From: Pristionchus mayeri
Taxonomy: Eukaryota; Nematoda; Chromadorea; Rhabditida; Neodiplogasteridae
Assembly: GCA_036245805.1 (NCBI GenBank)
Contig: BTRK01000003.1
Span: 12,874,464-12,938,463, forward strand
Direction: 5' to 3'
DNA length: 64,000 bases
The notes under the pieces were generated by a model. That model saw only the letters and a program-made list of their open reading frames with translations. It was not told the origin of the DNA and searched no databases. The translations under genes were made by a program, and so were the position numbers. Positions 41,481 through 55,200 of the stretch are shown one piece after another. Positions within the stretch are counted from its first letter, which is position 1, and every line of letters begins with the position of its first letter.

Positions 41481-42577
41481 CACTATATCAGAGGTCTGAG
41501 AAATTGTATGAAATATGACAACCCGGGAGACAAAAATTTTAAATTATTCAAATTCCTTTGCTATGATGCGTGATATGAAGAATAGGGTTCGCTTATTGGA
41601 AAATTTTTGCATCATTTTCGAATGTGTTTCATGTGAACTATATAGTTCATACATATAGCGCACATGAAACACATTCGAAAATGATGCAAACATTTTCCAA
41701 TAAGAGAACCCTAATGAAGAACGTATCCGTTTTCAAGGACTTTTGAGTTTGAGTTGCAAAGCCGTCAAATAGAAATTACCTAAAAACGGTTCTTGAAATT
41801 TTGAAAATTCAAATATCGATAACATCGTTCAAAGTTGAATAATCAAGTCGGTCAAAAAAGTAGAATGACCGACGAGGCAAAGAACTTTGATGTTGAGCAT
41901 GCAACGTTTCAAATAGACCATATAGTTCCTATGTATAGCGAACAAGAAACATTTCTGAAAATGATAGAAAACCATTCCAATAACACGGATCTCCTGTAAA
42001 AATGCAGGAAAATGAGACCCCGTTGCGACAGAAAAACATTTTGGTTCATGGATTTCGCTGAAAACATGAGGACTGACCAAAGTAAGGAAGGCGAACACGC
42101 CAATCAACTTCATTTTTCAAAATTTGCGTATTTTGACCTACAACTTTGGAAGGCTGTATCTCCGTCAATTTTTGACCTACAGCGACCGCACTTTTTCCAA
42201 TCGATGCCCATTCAGGTCATCTACAAATAAGTTCTGTTATGCTAAGTGCAGAAATTACGTCTTCACCTTGTTATGATCAAAAAAGTTACTTTCTGACATG
42301 AAACTACCTTTTATGATTCGAAAGGTACGATTTTTATGTTTGATTCGGATTCCCCGCCCCAGAATTGGGTTACGTGCATAGTTCATTTGTCATAACTCGG
42401 GGACGCAGATACCGCTACTCAGTAGGCATACTCTGAACTTAGTGCATTTTTTGGGAAGAATCACTTTTCGGCTCGCTTCTTCCTTTTGAGTTATGCAAAT
42501 TTGCAAAGTAAGACTACTGGGCGATAGCTCTAAAGAAGGTCTCCAATAATGACTAAGGGGTTCGAGATGCCAAAGTT
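41481..42577. other. Centre-proximal arm sequence, noncoding, one MITE-A and one half-copy
   Basis: MITE-A copy 4 lies at 41,586-41,713 (AGGGTTCGCTTATTGGAAAA and its inverse TTTTCCAATAAGAGAACCCT). A half-copy is at about 41,900-41,990 (AACAAGAAACATTTCTGAAA). The rest shows recurrent ATAACTC/GAGTTATG motifs but no exon. A frame starting with a signal-peptide-like sequence is discussed under rejected items. Counterpart: 42,695-43,791. Confidence 0.5.
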
Positions 42578-42694
42578 CACGTTTTTCGAGTTACGGCGTG
42601 AGAATGAATCCAGTAGAGCTATTTGGAAGATGAGAGGACTCGTTTCACAGTAAATCAGTGAAAGTGCTTTTCGAGCCATATCTCGAAAGCCGTC
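42578..42694. other. Palindrome centre (117 bp, non-identical)
   Basis: Between the two arms the match breaks down gradually: TCACGTTTTTCGAGTTACGG on the left is about 75% similar to the inverse of CCATATCTCGAAAGCCGTCA on the right, then pairing stops. The middle includes GAGGACTCGTTTCACAGTAA. A short unmatched centre is typical of real palindromes and also possible at an assembly join. Confidence 0.8.
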
Positions 42695-43791
42695 AACTTT
42701 GGCATCTCGAACCCCTTAGTCATTATTGGAGACCTTCTTTAGAGCTATCGCCCAGTAGTCTTACTTTGCAAATTTGCATAACTCAAAAGGAAGAAGCGAG
42801 CCGAAAAGTGATTCTTCCCAAAAAATGCACTAAGTTCAGAGTATGCCTACTGAGTAGCGGTATCTGCGTCCCCGAGTTATGACAAATGAACTATGCACGT
42901 AACCCAATTCTGGGGCGGGGAATCCGAATCAAACATAAAAATCGTACCTTTCGAATCATAAAAGGTAGTTTCATGTCAGAAAGTAACTTTTTTGATCATA
43001 ACAAGGTGAAGACGTAATTTCTGCACTTAGCATAACAGAACTTATTTGTAGATGACCTGAATGGGCATCGATTGGAAAAAGTGCGGTCGCTGTAGGTCAA
43101 AAATTGACGGAGATACAGCCTTCCAAAGTTGTAGGTCAAAATACGCAAATTTTGAAAAATGAAGTTGATTGGCGTGTTCGCCTTCCTTACTTTGGTCAGT
43201 CCTCATGTTTTCAGCGAAATCCATGAACCAAAATGTTTTTCTGTCGCAACGGGGTCTCATTTTCCTGCATTTTTACAGGAGATCCGTGTTATTGGAATGG
43301 TTTTCTATCATTTTCAGAAATGTTTCTTGTTCGCTATACATAGGAACTATATGGTCTATTTGAAACGTTGCATGCTCAACATCAAAGTTCTTTGCCTCGT
43401 CGGTCATTCTACTTTTTTGACCGACTTGATTATTCAACTTTGAACGATGTTATCGATATTTGAATTTTCAAAATTTCAAGAACCGTTTTTAGGTAATTTC
43501 TATTTGACGGCTTTGCAACTCAAACTCAAAAGTCCTTGAAAACGGATACGTTCTTCATTAGGGTTCTCTTATTGGAAAATGTTTGCATCATTTTCGAATG
43601 TGTTTCATGTGCGCTATATGTATGAACTATATAGTTCACATGAAACACATTCGAAAATGATGCAAAAATTTTCCAATAAGCGAACCCTATTCTTCATATC
43701 ACGCATCATAGCAAAGGAATTTGAATAATTTAAAATTTTTGTCTCCCGGGTTGTCATATTTCATACAATTTCTCAGACCTCTGATATAGTG

Positions 43792-45787
43792 TATATGAGA
43801 GGAATCGCGAGAGAATCACCCATCCGCGGCGGTAGCACACAGTTCGTCGTATCCCGACGTAAACGCAGGCTAAGGTATTTCAAATGATGCTGGTTCTAAC
43901 TACGTCGTCAGAATTTTGATAACTGTCGTTATCTTCGAGATTCAGAAGGCCAAACTTGGGACACTCAATTTTTAAGGGTCAAATCGAACACACTTAAATG
44001 ACCATAACTTAGTTTAAAATGACGATAGAAAGTCGTTCTTTTTTGAGAAAGAAAGCTGAAAACATTCTCTACAACTTTTACTTTGAACATTTCATTCCCT
44101 GTGCATTTCCGTGTGCGGGGAGGTCGGGTTGACCAAAAATGACCGAAATCTGGAAAGCGGAAAAACCCCCTTGAATGATTATGCGCGTTTTAAAGACACT
44201 ATATGTGACTAACTTGACGCCAAAAATCAGCCAAATCTGAATGGGTATAAAAAAAGGGTCTCACTTTGGCTCGGTGCAATAAAAACGAGTACCAGATCAA
44301 AGATCATCTGATTCTGCAATTGGCAGTAATTGGTCTCAAATCAATCCAAAATCATCTAAAACAATATTTCGGATTGTTGCTGGCCTCATTACAACACTTT
44401 TATTGGACCAAAATTGCGAAATAGCCTGAACATTGAAAATCGGTTTACTGACCCTTCTCATCTTGTGAGATCAAGCCTTATGCGCTAAAACACTTTAAAA
44501 TAACTCAGAAATGTACATCTAAGCTTCTGGAAGAAACGGGGCACCAATAAATACGAAATGTATACTAAGGAATCAAGTGAAAGTCGTAAAACTGTACTTA
44601 ATGTCAACGGGGTCATAGGGACCCGAATCATAGCTTGAAATGTAGAGTACGATGAGGTAAACATTTCATCTGTTGAAAGGTAGCTTCTATCTATTCATTG
44701 AAGCGCGCTAGAGAGCGTGGCAGTTTGTAGAAAACGATGGTGGAGGCGCGCGAAAGAGCACCAAAGGGAGGGGAGGGAGAGAGAGGTCAGGCGGCGAGAG
44801 CGCCAGACGGTCAGAGCCCGCGCTCTCGGGGGATTCTAGCCTATTTCTGGCCAACTTCCTAGCTCTTTAGCGCGCTTCAATGAATAGATAGAAGCTAACT
44901 TTCAACAGATGAAATGTTTACCTCATCGTACTCTACATTTCAAGCTATGATTCGGGTCCCTATGACCCCGTTGACATTAAGTACAGTTAAACGACTTTCA
45001 CTGGATTCCTTAATATAAATTTCGTATTTATTTTTGCCCCGTTTCTTCCAGAAACTTAGAGGGACATTTCTGCGTTATTTGAAACTGTTTTAGCGCATAA
45101 GGCTTGATCTCACAAGATGAGAAGGGTCAGTAAACCGATTTTCAATGTTCAGGCTATTTCGCAATTTTGGTCCAATAAAAGTGTTGTAATGAGGCCAGCA
45201 ACAATCCGAAATATTGTTTTAGATGATTTTGGATTGATTTGAGACCAATTACTGCCAATTGCAGAATCAGATGATCTTTGATCTGGTACTCGTTTTTATT
45301 GCACCGAGCCAAAGTGAGACCCTTTTTTTATACCCATTCAGATTTGGCTGATTTTTTTGCGTCAAGTTAGTCACATATAGTGTCTTTAAAACGCGCATAA
45401 TCATTCAAGGGGGTTTTTCCGATTTCCAGATTTCGGTCATTTTTGGTCAATCCGACCACCCCGCACACGCAAATGCACAGGGAATGAAATGTTCAATTTA
45501 AAAGTTGTAGAGAATGTTTTCAGCTTTCTTTCTAAAAAAAGAACGACTTTCTATCGTCATTTTAAACTAAGTTATGGTCATTTAAGTGTGTTCGATTTGA
45601 CCCTTTAAAATTGAGTGTCCCAAGTTTGGCCTTCTGAATCTCGAAGATAACGACAGTTATCAAAATTCTGACGACGTAGTTAGAACAAACATCATTTGAA
45701 ATGCCTTAGCCTGCGTTTACGTCGGGATACGATGAACTTTGTGCTACCGCCGCGGATGGGTGATTCTCTCGCGATTCCTCTCATATA
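43792..45787. mobile_element. Foldback FB-3, right-arm copy
   Basis: Inverse of 39,485-41,480 with very few differences, for example GACGCCAAAAATC here versus GACGCAAAAAAATC in the left copy. Confidence 0.9.
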
Positions 45788-46280
45788 AAACATATCTTAC
45801 AATGATACAAAACCATTACAATAAGAAAACCCTATTAGAGATTGAAATTTGGATAATCATCCTTTCATGATACACATTCTCCATTTGAAATATCAGAGAG
45901 CGTGGGAAATTGATACAATTATCTCGAATTACGAACGAATTTGAAATTTTCAGAATCTCTTGTCGTTAGGGAGGGCTAGACCTTGGCTATGGTAGCGTCT
46001 AAATGTAAAATTTTGCCGACAGTCCTCCTTTAAAGCGGGACTACCAGCAAAACTAGCCAGTACAAACTGACAACGCAGTTTCGAGACAATCGCAAACTGT
46101 AACTCATTTTCGAAATTTTGAAATCTCTATTCAGAATTGAGTTATGGTTCAATAAGAGCATTCAAAGTTGACCCTGACGCACAGGCAACGAATGAGAGAG
46201 CACGCGACTTGAAGAGAGTCCTCTCCCTATTTGAAACATATTTCAACCAGAGGCGGTTTTGCTGATAATCCTGCTTTAAG

Positions 46281-49200
46281 GCTGTAAACGGTCGGGAAGC
46301 CGTTGTGACGCTAACAAGTGAATCGCCTACAGAACGGGTGAAGTGTTTCATCTGTAACCACAGCGAGGATAACTCGAGATTAGAGGTAATGATAAAAAGA
46401 ATGCGGATATTCATATTACGCATTACAATATTCTCCAGATAGGCGATTGTTTTATAATACCCCCTTTTGCATACCAGTTCACCATCGCCTAGATCTCATT
46501 CGACTAAGGGCAATTAAAAAGATTAATCTTGCTTCATTTCAGAGGTGCTTCTTCTCTCTATCGTGTTGTCATTTCGCGTGTCGATCGTGTTGGCTCAAGC
46601 ATGCGAAGTGGGCACTCGAAAGAGAGCTCAGCCCGATTCCCTGTCCCGTGAGATACTATAGATTATATACAATCGCTAAGTTATCCAATAGCCTTCAGCA
46701 AACCAGGGTTCCGGAATTGCGCGTAATTCGACATCTTTTGAACCACTTTTGGATATGTTTCATGTACAATGTAAAGTATGCATATATAGAGCACATGAAA
46801 CATATCTGAAAATGATTCAAGCGGTGCCCAATTACGCCCAATTCCGGAACCCTACTATAAACTATCAGAATCACATTAGAATGGAGCTTGCTGTGAGAAG
46901 CTGACGACAAACCGAGCGACAACGATACTGAGCGATTCGGCACTCGGTGAGACGCGGAGAGCAATCGCCATTTCTCTTCAGTTTGTACGCTCTCTCGTCT
47001 CTCTGACCGGCGAGAGAGCGTGCAAACTGAAGAGAGTCAGATCATTGCTCGACGCGGATATCACGCGTGTCATCTAAGAATCGAATAGACTAATTCACAG
47101 CAGAAAAGTCGAAAATGAGCAACTTCCATTTTTGGATAGTCCATAGGGTCCCTCACAAGATAGCGTCGAGCTTTTTGGCATATCTCTTATTTCTGACCTT
47201 ATTTAGGTCATCAAAGATTTTAAGTTCCCAAAAATACAAACTTTGGAGCCTCACAGCTCATTTCAAAATCAATATTATGACAAACTGAAAAGAACAATTT
47301 GTTCCTAGGATCCATAAGAGTGTTCCTAACCAATTGGGCTACAAATATTTTAATTAGAATTTTAGTAAATCGATTTAAATTAATCATTTTCATCACAAAT
47401 CGAAGCCCAGGTTGATTTTATGCTCCAGACCTAGATCTCGGAAAGACGAATCGAATGATATGCTAAACACCTATAATAAAGTGGTGCGTTCGTAAGTTAA
47501 CGCAATTATTAACTTTCATTCTTGAGTGATGAGTCATCACTAATTTGATTCCTCTTTATCACTAATTTGATTTCTCTCGTTTTAGGTTTTATTATGTTTC
47601 AGGTACGCTACATCAACCAATGCTTATCCGCTACATAATGAGCGTGAAAAATATTAGAACAGGGTGCTCAGCCATCTCATTCCGCGCGTGCGAGCGCGGA
47701 ATTAGAGGGCGAACAATGGATTAGTGATGATTCATCACTCTTAGAAACTAGAAATGAAAAGCTAATAATCGCGTTAACTTACGAACGCACCACTTTATGA
47801 TAGGTGTTTAGCATATCATTCGATTCATCTTTCCGAGATCTAGGTCTGGAGCATAAAATCAACCTGGGCTTCGATTTGTGGTGAAAATGATTAATTTTAA
47901 TCGATTAACGAAAATCCAAATTAAAATATTGGCAGCCCAACTAGTTAAGGACATTCTTATGGATCCTAGGAACAAATCTTTCTTTTCAGTTTGTCATAAT
48001 TTTGTTTTTGAAATGAGCTGTGAGGCTCCAAAGTTTGCATTTTTGGAACCTTTAAAACTTTGATGACCTAAATAAGGTCAGAAATAAGAGATATACCAAA
48101 AATCTCGACGCTATCTTGTGAGGGACCCTATGGACTATCAAAAAATGTGCAAAGGAGTAGGGGTCAAAATTGTGCCTCGAAAACCCCCTATTTTATTCGA
48201 TTCTTCGGTGAAACGAGTGATGTTAGTTATTATTTTACATGTACATAGCTGCATTCCAACACGTGAACTCCAGCATTCTCTCTACTCACCCCGATCCCCT
48301 GCCCCGTGATTATCACGTTATCTAATAGTAGAGCAAATCGGAAAGTAAAGCTTCGAGTTATGCTCGGTAGATTGTTAAGAAACGCACCTTCGGATCTTAG
48401 TTATGAAGAGTAATCAATAGGAAAATCCTAAAATGAGGATTTTTTTTCAGACGTGATGATCGAAGTCGAGTTTCGAATCAAGAAAAGGCAGGCGAGCAGT
48501 CTAAAGTGCGCTGGTTGCAATCGATGGCGGGAGGTAAGGGAGAGGGGTTCCCAAATTGGGCGTCTTTTGAATCATTTTCAGATATGTTTCATGTGCGCTA
48601 TATATGTATAATATAAACTGTACATGAAACATATCCAAAACTTGTTCGAAAGATGCGCAATTACGCCGAATTCCGGAACACAAGCACTGATATATCAAGG
48701 GCGGTATGATGTCATAGTTCGCATCCGACCTATTGTAGGGTGTCAGAGTTTGACTTGCAATGATTCATTGAATTGAAGACAGCCTTTTCTTCCGATGATG
48801 CCATCATCTTGTAGGATGGTCGGGTAGTTCATAAATGATCCATACGCATGTATTCTGTGTCAGTCAGTTGTTTAATTAATACTTATCCAGTATCTCAGTG
48901 CCTATTGGAAGCCACCGACTGCGAGATGCGATTGTGGTCGCTACACGTGCACGAGGTAACAATTTCCAAGTCGATGAAATGTGTCTCTTTCTTCTATGCT
49001 TTTCTCACTGATCATTTCGGCGAGTTGGTAGAATGAAAAAGCCCGAATAGTGAACTCTTATGCACAGTATGGATGACCAAATGGATACGGAATATCCATC
49101 TATTAGGTTGGTGAGAAAGTAATGATCGATTTGAGGCAGGATGTTAGAGCCCGCCTAAAATCCTTTTCGCTAAGGATCTCAAGTCAGCTCGATGGCATAT

Positions 49201-52200
49201 AGTAGGGGTTGACTTCGCCATTATGTGCGCATGTTCGTATCGCATCATGCCTTTTGGGTAACCGAAAAAAATTGAGATTTATCAATTGTGAGATTTTCAC
49301 ACTTTTCTAAAAATATTTTCTGTTTCTCGTATTTTGCGGTAAAACAAAGTCTTAACTTTGCTTATAGTGGGATGTGCAGCCCATTGGGAGTGCTTTCTAA
49401 AAATACGTCTGAAATCATGTCTGGTTCACTAAAGCACGATTTACACCACAGTGAATACGAGCCATTCGAAGTAACCCTTCTCAAGCGACGATGTTTCCTG
49501 CTTCTAGGATCGTTCAGACTGGCTTCTCAATGAGTGCGTTTCCATAGAATACCAAGTCACCACATACAACAGAGACACATTTGAACTCAAGCCTTTCCTA
49601 CTTTTAGAAACCATAAATTTTCAGCAGTGTTGACTAAAGGTCAAAATGGTCAAAATTTAGATTTTTGGTGACTGGTGAATGATTAAATTTCCTCAAGAAG
49701 GAGCTATCCCCTGATTTAGTCTAGATGATCAGTGATAGGTGAGGAGTAGCATCAACAGTTAGCCACCAAAGTGAAGATTTCTCATCAATGCTGGATGCAG
49801 GGAGTTTTGTAATATTCGAATTCCGATGTTCAAATTTCATTGTCAGGGTGATGAATGCTACATATTTTGGTGCTAGTATTGTATAGTGACATAAATACAA
49901 ATTTAGATTAACAATCGAAAGTGATTTTTCGTTTTAGTGCATTTGAGATGGGTACATCTGTTGTTACGTATGCACGGTAAAGACGAGTATTTCTGTTGAT
50001 GTTCAGTGAGGGGCAAGTTCATGAATGAGCGTGTTTTCTGACAGACCTTTCGCAGCGGAACAGATTCAAATGTTGCATTGTGATGTACGTATGGCATACT
50101 TTTTGGCTGTCACATAATATTTGCCCACTCATAGCAACCCATGGAATGCTGGGCAAAAACATAATCAGTTCAACTCTTTGTTCATGTACTTATGAGTGAC
50201 TATCTGAGAGAATTGAGCTATTCCACCTATGAGCCGTACAGCAAAAAATGAAAGTTCATATAAAGATGGTCCTAGGGGTAACTTTTCACGTAGAGTTCGA
50301 AAATCGACCTTAGGAAGCCGTATCTCTCACTCCTCATTTCTTGTTCTGCGCTTTACTTGAGCGGTCGGTTTTTGTAATTTTTGAACGGCGCATCCGAACC
50401 TCATATATGTATAGTAATTCTGAAAGAACTCGACGAGATACGCATTTTTACCGTTGGAAGTGAAAGGCTAGCTCATCTTTGGGAAATGTTGAGGCCATTT
50501 GAATAATTAAAATTTTTATTGTGAAAACATATATTCCGGGGTGCAATTTTAAGTATGTTCATTGGATTCCCCGTGAAAAGTTGCCCCTGGAACCAAATTT
50601 CCATTCTCAAATTCGCGATGCAATGATATTTCCGAAATTCGGAAAAGGGAAGTATTGTGAATCAGTGAATTTCCAAAATCTCGTACATTTGCGATTTCAA
50701 AATCTTATCAATTAGGAAATGTTTTAAATATTGTACTTCAACTTTTCATGCATAAATAGAGAGTGTTCTCTTCAATAAACATGACTTACAACATAAAAAA
50801 AAATTTTTTTCACTTCACAATTTCTCAAATTTACACGTTGCAAACTCAAAATTTCGAGTCTGCTTGACGCCCTAGCTGTAGCCATGTTGTAGCATTCCTC
50901 GACATTTGTAAAAATTGGTGGAAGAGTCCTCCAATTTGTCGGGGCTCTAGTTAATAACGCCCGAATATGGCTTTGATGAAAATGTCCGATATATTTAAAT
51001 TCATTTTGGGAGTCAATTTTGAGAATTCTGATTAGATATTGCAGTAAATAATATTTTCGTAACCTGAGCAATCATATACGTATGGACAAGCGACCGTGTG
51101 GACAATTTTTCAAAAATCTTTCAGAAATTTTGAAATATCGAAAATTTCGGAAATTTTGAAAGGGGAAGAGGTGTGTATTTTTGCATATAATTTATAGACC
51201 AGATGGCGAAAATATTATTTACAGCAATATCTAATCAGAATTCTCAAAATTAATTCCCAAAATGAATTCAAATATATCGGACATTTTCATCAAAGCCATA
51301 AAGGAATCCTGTGGTCAGAAAGTTTTATTTTTAAAAATTTATATAATTTTAGATATCGCTAGTCATCTTCGATTCAAAACATATCTATAAACTTTAAAAA
51401 AATATTAAAAATAAGTTTCGTATTGAAAATACAGCTTGAAAATAACAAATTTGAAAAACTGTTCGTGTTTTACATTGTGGGGTAGTACTGTAGTTTGTGA
51501 GTAATGTGCGGTCATTTTGTAAAAGTTGTTGGCTTTCGCGGCGCGCTGTCGGCGTTTTCTCACGTTTTCCTCGTTTTTTTTGTGTTTTATGTCCAATGTA
51601 CTTGAGCAGAACAACCCTAACTATTCATCACGCTTTGAATTGGACCTGGAATACGTGTTTTTACTAAAATTGAAACGAAAAGCTTGCTAATTTTCACTGG
51701 CGTTCTCTTGCCTTGTCGCTCTAGTAATGCTCTTTCTTTCCCTCAACCCGCGGGAGACACTGATCTACCCCTCCCCCGTACCTCTCCCTCTCCCGCCTCT
51801 CTCGGGAGTACGTACTCTAAAGTGATGCCCTTCTATCGGCGCGCGTTTGTGAATTATTGAATTAATTTCTCGTGTTTGCGTACTATTGAACTTTATCATA
51901 TCACACATTGATATCACATATTGATATCATATTCCAGCGCTTTCGCTAATTGTTTTACATTTCAGAGACGAGTTCTTGCCTGGCGAGACACCGGTAGCCA
52001 CATCTACACCACTCACACACTAACAAGAAGGCGAGGATTGCCATTGCTCGCACCTCCACGCACCAAGCGCAACAGCGAACACCGTTGAAGGAGCTGCGAA
52101 GCGAGGTTGGTCTCTAATCGGATCAGTTATCGATTGCTCACCCTCTCGTCTTACCGTAATCGATTCAGATGGCTGGCGAAAATCAGAAGAAGGGATCTCA

Positions 52201-55200
52201 CCTCATCGCCGGACGATCGAGCGCGTGGGCGTGCTGGTGCTGCTGATGGCCGCAGCCCTCTACCTTCCGCCCCGACAAGGTATGATAGATTCAGATTAGG
52301 ATCATTGCAAAGTGCTTTTTTTATTTTAAATACGCACGATGCACGAATGTAGTTTACCACAATCTCACAAGAGTGATATTGAATGACGTGTACATTACCG
52401 ATTACTAGTTTAGATTTAATTATTAAATTCGAAAATATGCTCGTAGGATCAACCTGTTTGTCGTTATATTACTGTTCAACGTTTAAATTTTTTTTTAATT
52501 GTTAAAAATACAGGCGTACGACTTCTCGAAGAAGGAGCTGGCGAAGCGGGAGTTCGTCCACATCGACATCGCCAACGACAAGGAGTTCCTGGAGGTGGCC
52601 GACGGTAAGTAGGCTCTAATTTTAATGGCGGGATTCTATATACCATTTCCCCGGTCTGTTTGTCGAAGCTATGGATATTGGATCTACTTTTGATGCTCAG
52701 ATTGGCCTAGTGAATTTGTATTTCTTGATTGTGATGGTCCCTCATGAATTTTAAAAGTTGCCAAGCCAAATTGTGATTCTCAAGAAGATTGTTTATAATT
52801 AAAATATTTAAATATCCAATGTCAGGTGATGTGCCCGTACAAGCTGGTGTCCGCGCACTTCAAGTGATTCGGCTTCAAGCAGATGGTCGAGAGCTTCTCC
52901 CACAAGCAGTACTCACGACTGTTCTCCAAGTTACACCGCGAGGTTCGCGTTTCGGAGGATTCATTTATGAGGTGTCGATGAAACATGAAAGTGGTGGGAC
53001 GACGATAACTTTGCGAAGGACACGTGACATTTTCGAATATTGATTTACGATTATACCCCCTTTACGTCTTTGTCTTGTTAATGTACATTCATCATCCATT
53101 CACGGCTGCTCGCTCTGGAAAAGGGGGATGGACGAATTGTACAAATTGTAGGTGTTCTGCTGGATGGACGACTGGATCGTCTTACGATAGCGGACATCCG
53201 CGCGCTCGAGGAAAAGGCGTGTTTATATTTTTGCCTTATTTAAGTTAATGCTGATACTCCGGTTTTTCAGCGCAGGAAGCGCGCCACTTTTGCGAAGCGG
53301 CGCGGCCACGCACTCCTTGTATCACATACTCTCTCGTCCTGGATACTCAGAGAGAAAGAGTGTGCAAACGAGGAGTGCGTGGCCGCGCAGCTTCGCACAA
53401 GTGGCGCGTATCCTGCGCTGAAAAACCGAAGTAGAATATGTAATTTTGGCGGCGGAATCAAATTGGAAGCAGTCAATTTACTGCTCCATGTCATCTACAA
53501 GCAGTTTCCGACTTGGTTATTTACCGTATCTTGCAGAGTGCCCGGTAGCCACAGCTACACCACTGCTCGCACCTTCACCACGCGCAACTGCGAATACCGC
53601 TGAAGGAGCTGCGAAGCGAGGTTGGTCTCGAATTGGATCTCGTCTTACCGTAATATAAATTCAGATGGCTGGCGAGAAGCCGCAGAAGGGATCTCACCTC
53701 ATCGCCCCAGCCCTCTACCGACCACTCCCCGACAAGGTACGGTAGGTGCAGAGAAGGATCATTGCAAAGTGATTTTTATTTGGGATCTGCACGTTGTGAA
53801 AAGGAAGAAAAAAGGGATTAATATTATCCCTTCAGATGACCAAGTCAATGATCGACAAGGTGTCGATGCACATCATCGAGCCCGTGCATCGGATCTCCTA
53901 CTAACATCCGGTGAGGGCACTTTCCTAGAAGCTTACCAAACCCCACCCCCTTCCATCCTTTCTCATGATACGGCTACTTAAGCCCTGGCTTAGATTTTTG
54001 GCTGCTGAAGTTTAGGTACTCGGCCACTCCTCTAAAGGGGGAGGGTTAGGCAGGGACGAGGGGGTGGGTCTCTGTAAGCTTCTAGGAAAGTTGAGTTAGG
54101 ATTGTGACCCGGGGAATTGATCTTCCTTCCTCACGGAACTACCGTAGTAAACCGGGTTCTCGATTGCAGTCGCGCCTGTATCCGGACGCTTGCTGTATGA
54201 TGTACTGGACGCGCTGGACACTGACCGCATTGAGTCGACTGCTTCGGCCGATGTTCGACGGGGACCCGAATCTGCTCATGGAGACGACTCATTGGGACGG
54301 CGTCAAGGTATGAACTGGTTAACGATTGGCTGCAGTACGCCATATTTATCGATCGATATCAGGTCTTCCCGGCGGTCTGGAGGACTGCGAGAAGGTGCTC
54401 AAGTACGTGATCGACAATGGCCCATCCATGTTCGGCGTCGACCCGACAGTATTTGTTTGAAATATAATCTTTTTTTTCACTGTTTTGTTGTTTGATTTTT
54501 CCCCATCGTTCAAATTTCTTGTTTTCATAATTGAATAAATATTTCGAATGATATTGTTATGCGTACTCCAGATATTCCCGACTGAGTCCGGCAAGTTGAT
54601 GGGAAAAGTAGTCTACATGGAGCTGGCTCGGGCTCAAAGTCCTCGAGCTGGAATGTTACATAGTCTTGTCTGTTTATGTGTGTAGTATTGCCTCCTCAGG
54701 GCTTGTATATTATTCAGATTATCTCCTCAGGGCATACGAATGCGATTTAATGCCTTTTGTAAGTAATACATTTTGCCCAGTGCCTGCACATCGCCTTGCT
54801 AGAGCATCCCCTTCCCTTCTTACAATGCTAACAACGCATAGTGTAGCAAACGGAACGTTCGATTACCAATACCACAACAAGAAAGGGCTTTATATCGATT
54901 CAGAATTGGATTATACAACCGAAAGGTCATACTGACCATGAAGGTAAGTCCAATAGGCGAAATACAATATGACTCACGTCTTCGGGGTCCTGGTAGTGCC
55001 CTCACGAAGTCGGTGTGGCGAGCCATGCTCACCACACCTCTGCTTGAATCGTTGATAGCCTTTTCTTCGAGTACCTTGAACTCATCCTGGTGAATGTTGG
55101 CAACGTCGCGAATTGTTCGGCATAAGTGCGATCGTAGCAGGCAGGTGGAGCAGCAAACCATAGCCGTGTACTGACAGCAAATGTAAGCAATAAAATACGA

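Larger units (their letters stand above)
21331..42577 (+). repeat. Left arm of giant inverted repeat (palindrome)
   Basis: The whole stretch is the near-exact inverse complement of 42,695-64,000. For example 21,331-21,420 matches the inverse of 63,911-64,000, and 42,536-42,577 matches the inverse of 42,695-42,736. The coordinate sum of paired bases changes stepwise 85,272, 85,271, 85,299, 85,330, 85,329 and 85,331, marking indels of 1, 28, 31, 1 and 2 nt. The outer limit is not reached within the window, so the arm is at least 21.2 kb. Confidence 0.97.

Noticed and set aside
43159..43443. 94-codon frame starting with a signal-peptide-like sequence (MKLIGVFAFLTLVSPHVFS), mirrored at 41,829-42,113
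   Set aside because: Its second half is MITE-A-derived sequence in translation, there is no splice or promoter context, and it lies in the noncoding centre-proximal repeat region.
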